DNA from: Terrabacter aerolatus
Lineage (GTDB): Bacteria; Actinomycetota; Actinomycetes; Actinomycetales; Dermatophilaceae
Direction: 5' to 3'
DNA: 64,000 nt
NCBI RefSeq assembly: GCF_007991735.1
Contig: NZ_BJYX01000015.1
Span: forward strand, 46,904 to 110,903
A model generated the notes under the pieces. The model saw nothing but the letters and a program-made list of their open reading frames with translations. It did no database searches and had not been told where the DNA came from. Below, piece by piece: positions 22,927 through 31,731 of this stretch. The translations under genes were made by a program, and so were the position numbers. How positions within the stretch are numbered: the stretch's first letter is position 1; each line of letters begins with the position of its first letter.

Positions 22927-23650
22927 TCTCGCGCGCGTCGAGGGTGACGCCCTCGGAGGCGAGCCGGTCGGCGAGGTCCGCGCGGTCGCTGCGCATCAGC
23001 ACGATCGAGCCGTCGACCGCCCACGCGGCCAGCGACTGGCGCAGCACCTGCTCGAGGTCGCCGGCGAGAGCCACGCGCGGAGCCGGCCCCCAGCTCTGGT
23101 CGACCACGACGAGGTGGCCGTATGCCGTGTCGTCGCCGCGCGCAGCCAGGGCGACGTCACCCGGTTCGGGATCGGACATCGGCGAGAAGAGGTCGCCGTG
23201 CGTCGCGAGCTCGCGGGCCTCGTCGACGGCGCCGGGCGCGTCACCGGCCTCGGGATGGCTGCGGGCGAGGGCGGGCAGCGCGACGAGGACGGCATCGCCG
23301 CCGTGCCCGGCTGCGGCCGCGGGGGAGTCGGTGACGAGCACGTCGGCTCCGGCGGCCGCGGCGCCGACGACGATCGTCGCGCCGACCGACCACGTCGCGA
23401 GCGCCCAGTAGAGCGACCGCCAGTGCGCGGGCAGGTCGAGACCGACCGTCGTCCCGGGTCCGGCTGCTGCGTCGTCCTGCAGGAGGTTCGCGGCCTTGGA
23501 CACCCAGTTGGCGAGGACCCGGGCGCTCAGCTCGATGCGCTCGCCGGCGGTGGGGCCGGGGCCGTCGTCGTACCAGGTGAGCCGGGGTCGGCCGGGGTCG
23601 GAGGCGACCATCCGGGCCAGCACCTCGGCGGGCAGGGTCGGGGTCGTCAT
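22919..23650 (-). CDS. TIGR03089-family protein
   Basis: This 243-residue protein resembles the N-terminal part of AMP-binding enzymes (LTWYDDGPGPTAGERIELSARVLANWVSKAANLL; GPGTTVGLDLPAHWRSLYWALATWSVGA) but has no P-loop or C-terminal domain. This is the actinobacterial family TIGR03089, often found next to LCP genes, as here. Its function is unknown. The gene ends 11 bases from the convergent VldE-like gene and lies 28 bases downstream of the LCP gene on the same strand. Confidence 0.8.
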   Translation of the reverse strand: MTTPTLPAEVLARMVASDPGRPRLTWYDDGPGPTAGERIELSARVLANWVSKAANLLQDDAAAGPGTTVGLDLPAHWRSLYWALATWSVGATIVVGAAAAGADVLVTDSPAAAAGHGGDAVLVALPALARSHPEAGDAPGAVDEARELATHGDLFSPMSDPEPGDVALAARGDDTAYGHLVVVDQSWGPAPRVALAGDLEQVLRQSLAAWAVDGSIVLMRSDRADLADRLASEGVTLDARETA

Positions 23651-23678
23651 CGGGTGGGCCCCGTCAGTGCGCGCGACA

Positions 23679-24878
23679 TCAGCTGTTCTTCGCTCCTGGG
23701 ACCGTGGACCCGGGAGGCGCCTCGGTGAGTGGCTCGTCGTTCTTGAGGGCCGTGAAGAGGGCCTTGGCGCGTTCGGTGTCCCACTTGACCGCCAGGGCGC
23801 CGGCGCTCGTGCGGTAGGAGAGGTCCGACGTCGGCACGGAGAGCGAGAGGCCCTGGTCGTTGCTGACCGAGCGCATCGCCTGGAGCACGCGCACCGCGTC
23901 CATCATGCTCGTCTGGCTGCCGACGGCGAGCCCCGCGGCGGAGGCGTCGGCGAAGCTCTTGTAGCGCCACGGGATGAGCACCGTTGCCGGCGTCGCGGCC
24001 TTCTTCATCAGGGCGCCGAGGAACTGGCGCTGCCGGGCCGCGCGGCCGATGTCGCCGAGCGGGTCGGTGTAGCGCGACCGCACGTAGCCGAGCGCGTTGC
24101 CGCCGTCGAGGGTCTGGCAGCCCTTCTTGAGGTTGATGCCGGCCTTCTTGTCGTTCATGTCGCGAGGCACGCAGAGGTCGACGCCTCCGACGCTGTCGAC
24201 GACGGCGGCGAAGCCGCCGAGCCCGATCTCGACGTAGCCGTCGACGTGGATGCCGGTGGCCTGCTCGACCGTCTCGGTGAGCAGCTTGGGCCCACCGATG
24301 GAGTAGGCGGCGTTGATCTTGTCTCGCCCGTGGCCCGGGATGGGGACGTAGGAGTCGCGGGGGAGCGAGACCATGACCGGCTTGCCGCCGCTCTCGGAGA
24401 CGTGCACGAGCATGATCGTGTCGGTGCGGTTGCCGACCGCGTTGCCCGTCGCGTACTTCTTGCGCTGCGCCGCGGTGAGCCCCTCGCGGCTGTCGGACCC
24501 GACGAGCAGGTAGTTGTAGCCCGAGGTGTCGGTGGGCCGTGCCCCGTCGGGGATGTTGTCGACCTTGTTGACCGAGCCCCAGGCCTGCATCGGCACCCAC
24601 ACCATGAAGCCGATCCAGGCCAGCAGGAGCACGAGCAGCGTGATGAGGATGATCCGCCCCCGGCGCCAGCGGTAGCGCGGCTCCTGCGGCTCCACCGGAC
24701 CACCCGAACTGCCCCTTGCGCCGCCACGCCCGCGCGTGTCGACGACGTCGGCGTCCCGCTCGGCGGGGCGGGACGGGGCGATGGCTCCGCCCCCGCTGCG
24801 CTTCGGTCGGCGTCGGGTGTCGACGGTGTAGGCGTCGTCGCGCGCGGTGCGGCGGGGAGTGGTCGGTTCAGTCGGCAT
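23679..24878 (-). CDS. LytR-CpsA-Psr (LCP) family wall-glycopolymer ligase
   Basis: This is a membrane-anchored LCP protein of 399 residues. A disordered, basic N-terminus (1-70) precedes one span (~75-95) and the extracytoplasmic LCP domain. Family residues seen are the GSDSR and NRTDTIMLVHV strings, SLPRDSYVPIPGHGRDKINAAYSIGG, and the later RSRYTDPLGDIGRAARQRQFL, which carry the arginines and aspartates that bind the polyprenyl pyrophosphate substrate. It should attach a surface polymer to peptidoglycan, the final step for glycans made by the neighbouring loci. Its start overlaps the DUF2304 stop by 11 bases. Confidence 0.9.
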   Translation of the reverse strand: MPTEPTTPRRTARDDAYTVDTRRRPKRSGGGAIAPSRPAERDADVVDTRGRGGARGSSGGPVEPQEPRYRWRRGRIILITLLVLLLAWIGFMVWVPMQAWGSVNKVDNIPDGARPTDTSGYNYLLVGSDSREGLTAAQRKKYATGNAVGNRTDTIMLVHVSESGGKPVMVSLPRDSYVPIPGHGRDKINAAYSIGGPKLLTETVEQATGIHVDGYVEIGLGGFAAVVDSVGGVDLCVPRDMNDKKAGINLKKGCQTLDGGNALGYVRSRYTDPLGDIGRAARQRQFLGALMKKAATPATVLIPWRYKSFADASAAGLAVGSQTSMMDAVRVLQAMRSVSNDQGLSLSVPTSDLSYRTSAGALAVKWDTERAKALFTALKNDEPLTEAPPGSTVPGAKNS

Positions 24879-25326
24879 CGGCTGCCTTCACGCTCGGGGA
24901 CGGGGGAACGTCGCCGGTCAGTGTGTCAGGAGTTCCTGTCGGAATCCCACGTCCGGACCTGTCCTGTGCCGCGCGCACCCGACGCGACGGGGGCGTCGCC
25001 TCGTCGAGGGCGATCCGGCGGGCCAGCCGGGTGTATCGGGTCTCCATGGCCCGGAACCGCTTGAAGGTCGTCACGACGAAGCCGAAGAAGGCGACCGCCA
25101 GCCCGTAGAGGATGAGGTCGGCGCCACGACCCACCCCGAGCGCGCGGGCCAGGTTGGTCCACGTGTTGCTCGGGTCGATGATCGAGTAGACGACGAGGCC
25201 GAGCAGGAGCAGCAGGCCGAGACGGCGCACGGCCATGGTGCGCTGGCCCGTGCCGACGAGCAGCCGCCAGGCGCTGGCCAGCACGGCCGCGATGAGCAGG
25301 ATCTGGATGACACTCTGCCGGCTCAT
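24868..25326 (-). CDS. DUF2304 membrane protein
   Basis: This is a 152-residue protein with three membrane spans in the first ~100 residues (IQILLIAAVLASAWRLLV; GLLLLLGLVVYSIID; LILYGLAVAFFGFVVTTFK) and a basic tail. DUF2304 genes regularly sit beside a GT2 gene; here the ATG overlaps that gene's stop by four bases. It is probably an accessory subunit for polyprenyl-phosphate sugar handling at the membrane. The start is fixed by the ATGA overlap; a longer in-frame reading lies inside the GT2 gene and is not real. Confidence 0.8.
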   Translation of the reverse strand: MSRQSVIQILLIAAVLASAWRLLVGTGQRTMAVRRLGLLLLLGLVVYSIIDPSNTWTNLARALGVGRGADLILYGLAVAFFGFVVTTFKRFRAMETRYTRLARRIALDEATPPSRRVRAAQDRSGRGIPTGTPDTLTGDVPPSPSVKAADAD

Positions 25327-26009
25327 CGCCAGATCAGCTCCGCGAGGATGTTGACGGCGTTCCAGAGCGACTGCCCCTTGGCCCTGGAGTAGTCGGTGTA
25401 GAGGATGTGCACGGGTTCCTCCGCGTAGGCGACCCTGGCGCCGTCGAAGCGCATCGAGCCGATCTGGGCGACGATCTCGGAGGCGTGGGCCATCCGGTTC
25501 TGGGTGATGTCGAGCTGCTGCACGACGTCGCGGTGGAGCACGCGCAGCCCGTTGTGGGCGTCGGTCAGGCGCGTGCCGGTCGTGAGGTTGGTGTAGGCCA
25601 CGGCGGCGCGCAGCACGAGCCGTTTGCCGGCAGAGGCATCGGTGCGTTCGTCGAGGAACCGGGACCCGAAGACGACGCGGACGTCGCCGCGCCGGATGCG
25701 GTCGAGCATGACCTCGACGTCGCTGATCTGGTGCTGGCCGTCGGCGTCGTAGGTCACGACGTAGCGCATCGCCGGGTCGCCGAGGGCGTACTCGAAGCCG
25801 GTCTGGAGCGCGGCACCCTGTCCGAGGTTGACCGGGTGGCGCACGACGGCGGCGCCGGCCCCCTCCGCGAGGTCGGCCGAGGCGTCGCGCGACCCGTCGT
25901 CGACGCACACGATGTTGGGGAAGACGGCGCGGGCCTCACGCACGACGTCGGCGATGACGGCGGCCTCGTTGTAGAGCGGCACGACCAGCCACACGTCCTC
26001 GTTCTGCAT
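25323..26009 (-). CDS. Family 2 glycosyltransferase (DPM1-like)
   Basis: This is a GT2 enzyme of 228 residues. It opens DVWLVVPLYNEAAVIADVV, has CVDDGSRD and the catalytic-site string YDADGQHQ (near residue 90), and GSRF later, the pattern of dolichol/polyprenyl-phosphate sugar synthases. There is no membrane domain; the DUF2304 partner, translated with it, may supply the anchor. With the LCP gene it forms a three-gene leftward unit for wall-polymer assembly. A -10-like TACGCT lies seven bases upstream of the ATG, with no ribosome site. Confidence 0.88.
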   Translation of the reverse strand: MQNEDVWLVVPLYNEAAVIADVVREARAVFPNIVCVDDGSRDASADLAEGAGAAVVRHPVNLGQGAALQTGFEYALGDPAMRYVVTYDADGQHQISDVEVMLDRIRRGDVRVVFGSRFLDERTDASAGKRLVLRAAVAYTNLTTGTRLTDAHNGLRVLHRDVVQQLDITQNRMAHASEIVAQIGSMRFDGARVAYAEEPVHILYTDYSRAKGQSLWNAVNILAELIWR

Positions 26010-26016
26010 GGGCTCA

Positions 26017-26022
26017 AGCGTA
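26017..26022 (-). promoter_or_regulatory. -10 box of a probable leaderless promoter (GT2-DUF2304-LCP)
   Basis: On the minus strand TACGCT is followed by seven bases and the ATG at 26009. Confidence 0.45.
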
Positions 26023-26093
26023 GGGCCGTACGCCCGGCCGACCCGACACGCGAGGCGGGGACGCAGGCACGGCGCACCCGATGCGTCGGCAAC

Positions 26094-26099
26094 TAGAGT
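26094..26099 (+). promoter_or_regulatory. -10 box near the glycosyltransferase fusion start
   Basis: TAGAGT lies nine bases before the ATG at 26109. The short distance suggests a leaderless or nearly leaderless message. Confidence 0.4.
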
Positions 26100-26108
26100 C
26101 GGAGCACC

Positions 26109-28235
26109 ATGACGGACGCGTTGTCACAGGGTTCCCCGTTGCGGGGCCACCAGTCCTCCGGGACGCCAGCAGCCGCACCACACCTCGAGGGCTCGCCCGA
26201 GCGGGGTGACGTGACGGGGTCGTCCGCGCTCCGCATCGCCATCGTCGGCCCGACGCACCCCCACAAGGGCGGGGTGGCGGCGCACACGACGATGCTCGCG
26301 CACCACCTGGCCGACGCCGGTCACGACGTCACGCTGGTGTCGTGGGCGCACCTCTACCCGTCCAAGCTCCACCACGCGGACGCGTCAGTGCCCGACGGCC
26401 AGCCCGAGGTGCCACCCTTCCCGCGCACGATCCGCGCCCTCAGCTGGGCCAGACCCGACACGTGGGTGCGCGCGGGCCGCCGGCTGCGCGACGTCGACGC
26501 CATCCTCGTGGTCCACGTCATGCCTGCGGTCGTCCCGGCCCACCTCGCGCTGCTCCGGGCCGCAGGCGCCGTGCCCGGCGCGCCGGGCCCTCGGCCCCAG
26601 TCGGTCGTCGTGTGCCACAACGTCCTGCCGCACGAGACCCATCTCGGTGACGCCCGCCTCATGGCGGTGCTCTTCGCCCGCGTCGACTCGGTCCTCGTGC
26701 ACAGCACGGAGCAGGCCCGGGTGGCGCACGACCTCGGCGCCCGCCGCGTCTCCGTGGCCGACCTGCCGCCGCACCTGCCCGGAGGCGACCCGATCGCGCG
26801 CGGACCCCGTCCCGGCCCCACCCGGTTGCTCGCCCTGGGCCTCATCCGTGAGTACAAGGGCATCGACGTGCTCCTGCGCGCCATGCGCTCGGTGCCGGAG
26901 GTCACCCTGACGATCGCCGGGGAGATCTGGGGCGCCAACCGCGGGGTCATCGCCCGGCTGGCGGCCGACCCCGCGCTGGCAGGTCGCGTCGAGGTCCGCG
27001 ACGGCTACGTGCCGGCGGACGACCTGGCCGCGCTCCTCGCCGACCACGACGTCCTGGCCCTGCCGTACCGCTCCGCCACGGCGTCGCAGAACGTCATCCT
27101 CGGGCACGCCCACGGGCTGCCGGTGCTCGCCTCGGACATCTCGCCCTTCTCGCAGCAGGTCATCGACGGCGTCAACGGCCTCCTCGTGCCGCCGGAGGAC
27201 GAGCGCGCCCTCGCCGGGGCCCTGCGCCGCCTCGGAGACCCGGACGTGCGCCGGCGACTCGCCGAGGGCGTGCACACCCCCGACCTCTCCGGCCCCTGGG
27301 CGCACTACCTCGGCACCCTCGAGGCGCTCTCCATCGACGAGAGCGTCCTGCTCGGCGAGCCCGAGGGGCCGTATGCCGGGTCGCCCGAGCCGCGCGCCGG
27401 CGACCCTCTCGGCGACGACCTCGCCGACGCGGCGGTGCCCGAGCACGCGACCGCAGGCACGCCCGACGGACCGGGCGCGGTGCTCCGGCACGGACGGGCG
27501 CTGGCGGGGGTCGCCGGCCGGGCCGTCGTCCGGGGCACCGCCCGTGCCCGGCGCGGCGCGGCGCGGGCCGTCGCCGCCCGGCGCCCCCTCGTGTCCCTGC
27601 GGCCCGACGACCTGCCCGAGTGGGTGCTCGCGACCGACGTGCTCGGCGAGCCGGACGAGGCCGACGACGCGCGGAGGCTCTCGCGCATCCTCGGGCTGCC
27701 GCGGTCGCTCGACAGCGTGTCGGCCTGGGCGGCGCTCGGGGCGCTGGCGGCGATCCTGCGCGTGCGCGACGACGGGCGGCGCAGCGCCGTCATCGTCGAC
27801 GAGGGCGGCACGCGGTCGCTGCTGTCACGGTGGGCGCGGGCCGTCGGTTTCGCCCCCGTCGAGATCGACTTCACCGGCTCGCACCCCAGCGTCGCGGCCC
27901 TCGACGTCGACACCGGCTCCCTCGACGTCATCGTCCGCATCCACCCCGACGGCTGCGACGCCGACGACGTCGACCACGTGCTCGAGCAGGCGTCCTGGGC
28001 CCTGCGCTCGGGCGGCCTGCTCGTCGTCACGATCCCCATCGGGCCGCGGGCGGCCGAGGGCGCCGTCGGCCCGGCCGACGTGCGCGGCATCCTCGCCCGG
28101 GCCCACGACCTCGGTTTCGTCCTCATCGGCGACCTCGACGGCGACGTCAACGCCCGGATGCGCGAGGCCGCGTCCCGCGCTCGGGCCGACGACGCGGCAT
28201 ACGGCCTCGTCCGGCTGACGCTGAGACGGCGTTGA
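26109..28235 (+). CDS. Family 4 glycosyltransferase fused to a methyltransferase-like domain
   Basis: This is a 708-residue fusion. Residues ~42-400 are a GT-B, GT4-type glycosyltransferase (RIAIVGPTHPHKGGVAAHT at the N-lobe; LLALGLIREYKGIDVLLRAM, then LPYRSATASQNVILGHAHGLPVLAS as the nucleotide-sugar region). After a linker with many Ala/Gly/Arg residues (~425-500), residues ~505-705 look like a class I methyltransferase fold (LDVIVRIHP, ALRSGGLLVVTIPIG) but lack a clear SAM loop. The first ~40 residues are disordered. A comparable degenerate domain occurs in the protein at 6721. The flippase-like gene follows 33 bases later. Substrates are unknown. Confidence 0.75.
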   Translation: MTDALSQGSPLRGHQSSGTPAAAPHLEGSPERGDVTGSSALRIAIVGPTHPHKGGVAAHTTMLAHHLADAGHDVTLVSWAHLYPSKLHHADASVPDGQPEVPPFPRTIRALSWARPDTWVRAGRRLRDVDAILVVHVMPAVVPAHLALLRAAGAVPGAPGPRPQSVVVCHNVLPHETHLGDARLMAVLFARVDSVLVHSTEQARVAHDLGARRVSVADLPPHLPGGDPIARGPRPGPTRLLALGLIREYKGIDVLLRAMRSVPEVTLTIAGEIWGANRGVIARLAADPALAGRVEVRDGYVPADDLAALLADHDVLALPYRSATASQNVILGHAHGLPVLASDISPFSQQVIDGVNGLLVPPEDERALAGALRRLGDPDVRRRLAEGVHTPDLSGPWAHYLGTLEALSIDESVLLGEPEGPYAGSPEPRAGDPLGDDLADAAVPEHATAGTPDGPGAVLRHGRALAGVAGRAVVRGTARARRGAARAVAARRPLVSLRPDDLPEWVLATDVLGEPDEADDARRLSRILGLPRSLDSVSAWAALGALAAILRVRDDGRRSAVIVDEGGTRSLLSRWARAVGFAPVEIDFTGSHPSVAALDVDTGSLDVIVRIHPDGCDADDVDHVLEQASWALRSGGLLVVTIPIGPRAAEGAVGPADVRGILARAHDLGFVLIGDLDGDVNARMREAASRARADDAAYGLVRLTLRRR

Positions 28236-28268
28236 GCACCCTCGTGGGGCTGCGATGATGGGGCGGAC

Positions 28269-29231
28269 ATGACCCGCAAGAAGATCCTCACCGTCCTGCG
28301 CGTGGCCATCGCGCTCGTCACCCTCGGCGCGGTCGTCTACGCCGTCGCCCGCAACTGGGCCGACGTGTCCGTGCACCTCGACCAGATCTCCCGGACGACG
28401 TTCCTCTGGTCGACGCTCGCCGCCGCCCTCGGGACCTGGCTGACGATGATCGGCTGGAAGACGCTGCTGCGCGACCTCGGCTCCGACCTGCACCTCGCGC
28501 CCGCGTCGGGCGTCTACTTCGTCGGCCAGCTCGGCAAGTACCTCCCCGGCTCGCTGTGGTCGGTGCTCGTCCAGGCCGACATCGCGAGCCACCTCAAGGT
28601 CCCGCGCCGACGCACGGCCGTCACCGGCCTGCTCGCCCTGGGGCTCTCGCTGCTCACCGGCCTGCTCGTGGGACTGCCGGCCGCGTCCTTCCTGCTCAGC
28701 CGCTCCTCGACGGGCTTCGACTGGTGGCTGCTGTCCGGCATCCCCATCGTCGTCGTCCTGTGCGTCCCGCGCCTGCTCAACGCCATCATCGACCGGATGC
28801 TGCGCACCCTGAAGCGCGAGCCGCTCGAGCAGGGCCTGTCGACGGTGGCCGTGCTGCGCGCGGTCGCGACGTTCGTCCTCGTCTGGCTCTCGTTCGGGGT
28901 GCACACGCTGCTGCTCGCCCGTGCCGTGGCCGGCGACGGCGCACCGCACCCGGACCTGACGACCGCTGCGATGACGGGCTACGCCCTGTCGGTCTCGCTC
29001 GGCATGCTGACGATCGTGCTCCCCGCCGGTCTCGGCGCCCGGGAGGGGTTGCTGACCCTGATCCTCTCGACGGCGATGCCGACCCCCGCGGCTGCCGCGG
29101 TCGCCATCATGTCGCGCTTCATCGTCACCATCGTCGACGTGCTGGCCGCGCTCGGCGGATGGCTCTACGCGCGGTCGCACCACCTGCTGAGCGAGCGGCA
29201 CGCCACCGAGGAGAGCGACGTCAGCGTCTGA
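28269..29231 (+). CDS. Flippase-like integral membrane protein (AglD/MprF-TM, UPF0104 family)
   Basis: This is a 320-residue protein with about eight spans, of the lysylphosphatidylglycerol-synthase transmembrane/UPF0104 type. Motifs include YFVGQLGKYLPGSLWSVLVQADI near residue 85 and LPAGLGAREGLLTLIL near 255, which are hallmarks of the family. Relatives move or sense lipid-linked substrates in glycan or lipid modification. It follows the GT4 fusion closely and probably serves the same pathway. No aminoacyl-transferase domain is attached. Confidence 0.82.
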   Translation: MTRKKILTVLRVAIALVTLGAVVYAVARNWADVSVHLDQISRTTFLWSTLAAALGTWLTMIGWKTLLRDLGSDLHLAPASGVYFVGQLGKYLPGSLWSVLVQADIASHLKVPRRRTAVTGLLALGLSLLTGLLVGLPAASFLLSRSSTGFDWWLLSGIPIVVVLCVPRLLNAIIDRMLRTLKREPLEQGLSTVAVLRAVATFVLVWLSFGVHTLLLARAVAGDGAPHPDLTTAAMTGYALSVSLGMLTIVLPAGLGAREGLLTLILSTAMPTPAAAAVAIMSRFIVTIVDVLAALGGWLYARSHHLLSERHATEESDVSV

Positions 29232-29243
29232 CGCGTCGCTCTC
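29211..29243. terminator. Intrinsic terminator spanning a stop codon
   Basis: GAGAGCGACG (29211-29220) pairs with CGTCGCTCTC (29234-29243). The stem starts inside the last codons of the flippase-like gene and ends before the convergent reductase gene. Confidence 0.6.
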
Positions 29244-29255
29244 CGTCGACGTGGT

Positions 29256-29690
29256 TCAGCGGCGCTCGAGGACGAAGACGGGGATCTGCCGGTCCGTCTT
29301 CGTCTGGTACTCGGCGTAGCTGGGGAAGGCCGCGACGCACCGCTCCCACCACTGGGCGCGCTCGTCGCCCTCGAGCTCACGGGCGTGCACCGGGAACGTC
29401 TCGGTGCCGGCCTGCAGCTCGATGTCGGGGTGGGCGAGGAGGTTGCGGTACCACTGCGGGTGCGTCGGCGCTCCGCCCTGGCTCGCGACGGCCGCGAACG
29501 ACCCGTCGTGCTCGACCCACATGAGCGGCACCTTGCGCACGGCGCCGGTCTTGGCCCCCCGCATGGTCAGCATGACCACGGGCAGGCCCATGATGTCGAC
29601 GGAGTCGGTGGTGCCCGTGCTCTCGATCGTCTCGACCTGCTTGCGGACCCAGTCGCTGGGGCTCGGGACGTACTCGCCGGTGATAGCCAT
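29256..29690 (-). CDS. Deazaflavin (F420)-dependent nitroreductase-family protein
   Basis: This is a 144-residue split-barrel protein of the Ddn/FDOR-A type, which binds coenzyme F420 and reduces diverse substrates. It carries the family strings PVVMLTMRGAKTGAVRKVPLMWVEHDGSFAAVASQGGAPTHPQWYRNL spread over residues ~37-85, with RGAKTG as the phosphate-binding loop. There is no signal peptide. The ATG follows TAACCT by six bases with no ribosome site, suggesting leaderless translation. Its presence is one reason to place the organism in the Actinobacteria. Confidence 0.88.
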   Translation of the reverse strand: MAITGEYVPSPSDWVRKQVETIESTGTTDSVDIMGLPVVMLTMRGAKTGAVRKVPLMWVEHDGSFAAVASQGGAPTHPQWYRNLLAHPDIELQAGTETFPVHARELEGDERAQWWERCVAAFPSYAEYQTKTDRQIPVFVLERR

Positions 29691-29696
29691 GACGGC

Positions 29697-29702
29697 AGGT
29701 TA
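29697..29702 (-). promoter_or_regulatory. -10 box of a probable leaderless promoter (reductase)
   Basis: On the minus strand TAACCT is followed by six bases and the ATG at 29690. Confidence 0.4.
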
Positions 29703-29788
29703 ACCCGGGCGACGCGAACGGCTCCCGGTGGGTCACCGGGGGCCGTTCGGCGGACTGCCGACGCGTCGGGTGTCGGGAGGGACGTCGC

Positions 29789-30532
29789 TCAGGCGGCGCC
29801 GGGCTCCGGAGCGGAGCTCCACGGGTGCGCCTTGACGAAGTCCTCGACGACCGTGGTGTTGAGTCCGCCGCAGAGCTGGCGGTGACCCATCTGCGTGCCG
29901 ACCTTGCCGGTGGCCTGGTCGACGTCGGCCGACCAGTGCGACAGGGCGTACTTCTTGCCGGAGGGGAACGCGCCGTAGGAGGGGTCCCACGGGCTGATGA
30001 GGAACTTGTTGGCCGACTCCTTCATGGCGTTGACCTTGGTCGCCAGGGCCTGGAACGAGGCCGCCTGCTCCTTCTCGACCGAACGGTCGTACCAGAGGAT
30101 CGTGTAGCCGTGCTCGAGGTTGTGCACGAGCGTCTCGATCTGCGGGGCGTCGGCGACGGTGTAGACGCGGCGCGAGTCGACGGCCGGCACGGCGAAGTGC
30201 TTGCCGCTCGACGGCGGGACCGTGGAGTACTGGATGCGGGTGACGTTCGGCTGGTTCGTGCCGGGGCCGACGTGGTCGCTCGAGCCGCTCGCGGGGTCGT
30301 TGGTCACGGGGTCGCACGAGGCTGCGGCGACGTCCCCGCTGATGTTGGCCAGTGCCTCGTCCTTCTTGTTCTGCTCGCCGATGATGGCCCAGGCGACGGC
30401 AGCGCCGATGATGGCGACGACCGCCACGCAGGCGCCGATGACGACGAGCAGCCGACGGCGCTCGCCCCTCTTCTGGGCGGCCTGCATCGCTGCGACGCGC
30501 TCACGTCGCTCTCGGCTCGTCTCGCGGGCCAT
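29789..30532 (-). CDS. DUF3105 membrane-anchored protein
   Basis: This is a 247-residue protein with a charged cytoplasmic N-terminus (ETSRERRERVAAMQAAQKRGERRR), one span (~28-50) and an extracytoplasmic DUF3105 domain. The domain keeps PPSSGKHF, VHNLEHGYTILWYD and WDPSYG, and two cysteines (CDPVT and QLCGG). DUF3105 genes are widespread in Actinobacteria and of unknown function; the histidines in HNLEHG suggest metal binding, which is not proven. The ATG has GAGGAACG immediately upstream; a much longer in-frame reading upstream runs through the neighbouring divergent gene and is not real. Confidence 0.85.
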   Translation of the reverse strand: MARETSRERRERVAAMQAAQKRGERRRLLVVIGACVAVVAIIGAAVAWAIIGEQNKKDEALANISGDVAAASCDPVTNDPASGSSDHVGPGTNQPNVTRIQYSTVPPSSGKHFAVPAVDSRRVYTVADAPQIETLVHNLEHGYTILWYDRSVEKEQAASFQALATKVNAMKESANKFLISPWDPSYGAFPSGKKYALSHWSADVDQATGKVGTQMGHRQLCGGLNTTVVEDFVKAHPWSSAPEPGAA

Positions 30533-30669
30533 CGTTCCTCGTTTCCTGTCGGTCTTTCGGCGTGCCGATGGGCAGGGGGTCGGCTGGGCGGCCGTGCGGT
30601 TGTGAGTCGCTCGTCGGACCGGCAGACCTCGCCCGGTCGGACACGGTGCCGAGTGTAGGCGAGGATGTT

Positions 30670-31596
30670 GTGGTGCCCGAACCCTCGACCCGTCTGTGGC
30701 GGAGTGACCGGGAGATCGCGCTGCGTGCGCAGCTCGGGGTCTTCCGCCGCGGCTCGGGCGACCCCACGTCCCGGTTCGGGCATGAGGGCACGGTGACGCG
30801 GGCGGCCCAGACCCCGGAGGGCGTCGGCACGCTCCACCTCGTGTGCCGGCCTGGCGACTCCGAGGTCCATGCCCAGGCCTGGGGACCCGGGGCCGCGTGG
30901 CTGCTCGAGGCGGTGCCGGCGCTGCTCGGGGACGAGGACGACCCCTCCGGGTTCGAGACCCACCACGACGTCGTCGCCGAGGCGTGGCGTCGCTTCTCGC
31001 ACTGGAGGGTTCCACGGTCCGGGCTCGTCATCGACGCGCTCGTCCCCGCGGTCATCGAGCAGAAGGTGACGGGGCAGGAGGCCTTCGCCGGCTACCGGGT
31101 GCTCGTGCGCCGGTTCGGCACGCCGGCGCCCGGCCCGTTCCCCGGCCTCATGGCGCCGCCGACCGCCGCGGGGTGGGCGGCCATCCCGTCGTGGGCCTGG
31201 CTGCAGGCCTCCGTCGACGGCGCCCGTTCGCGCACCGTGGTGCGAGCGGCGGGGTATGCCGGCCGGCTCGAGGAGGGCGCGTCCGTGTCGGTCGCCGAGG
31301 CGCACCGACGCCTGCGGGCCCTCCCGGGCATCGGGGTGTGGACCGCTGCCGAGGTCGCCCAGCGGGCCCTCGGTGACCCGGACTCGGTGTCGTTCGGCGA
31401 CTACCACGTCGCCAAGGACATCGGGTGGGCCCTGACCGGCACCCCGGTCGACGACGACGGCCTCGCGGAGCTCCTCGAGCCCTACCGCGGGCACCGCTAC
31501 CGCGTGCAGCACCTGCTCGGTCTCGCGGGCCACCACCGGCCGCGTCGCGGTCCCCGGATGGCGCCGCGGACCCACCTGCCCACGCGACCGCGCTGA
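30670..31596 (+). CDS. AlkA-like DNA-3-methyladenine glycosylase (HhH-GPD)
   Basis: This is a base-excision repair glycosylase of about 308 residues. The helix-hairpin-helix LPGIGVWTA begins near residue 218 and the catalytic aspartate is D244 in VSFGDYHV, which gives the HhH-GPD signature of AlkA. The N-terminal half matches the AlkA-like fold region (GTLHLVCRPGDSEVHAQAWGPGA). The GTG at 30670 follows GAGG by five bases; the next GTG, at 30673, is equally possible, and in-frame codons further upstream fall in the divergent promoter zone. It should remove alkylated purines from DNA. Confidence 0.8.
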   Translation: MVPEPSTRLWRSDREIALRAQLGVFRRGSGDPTSRFGHEGTVTRAAQTPEGVGTLHLVCRPGDSEVHAQAWGPGAAWLLEAVPALLGDEDDPSGFETHHDVVAEAWRRFSHWRVPRSGLVIDALVPAVIEQKVTGQEAFAGYRVLVRRFGTPAPGPFPGLMAPPTAAGWAAIPSWAWLQASVDGARSRTVVRAAGYAGRLEEGASVSVAEAHRRLRALPGIGVWTAAEVAQRALGDPDSVSFGDYHVAKDIGWALTGTPVDDDGLAELLEPYRGHRYRVQHLLGLAGHHRPRRGPRMAPRTHLPTRPR

Positions 31597-31634
31597 ACGG
31601 CATACGCGCTCCTCACGCACGGTCGGGAACGCAC

Positions 31635-31668
31635 GAGGGCCCGGCGCCCCCTGACGGTGCCGGGCCTC
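31635..31668 (+). terminator. Intrinsic terminator after the glycosylase gene
   Basis: GCCCGGC (31639-31645) pairs with GCCGGGC (31659-31665), extended by GAG/CTC after one bulged base. It sits about 40 bases after the stop. Confidence 0.5.
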
Positions 31669-31686
31669 GACGTCGCGCCGCAGCGG

Positions 31687-31727
31687 CGGGGTGTCGTCGA
31701 GGGGCTCACGCCGTCGACGACACCCCG
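31687..31727 (-). terminator. Intrinsic terminator after the PhoX gene
   Basis: Fourteen perfect pairs (31687-31700 with 31714-31727) and a 13-base loop lie five bases after the PhoX stop on the minus strand. Confidence 0.7.
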
Positions 31728-31731
31728 GTCG

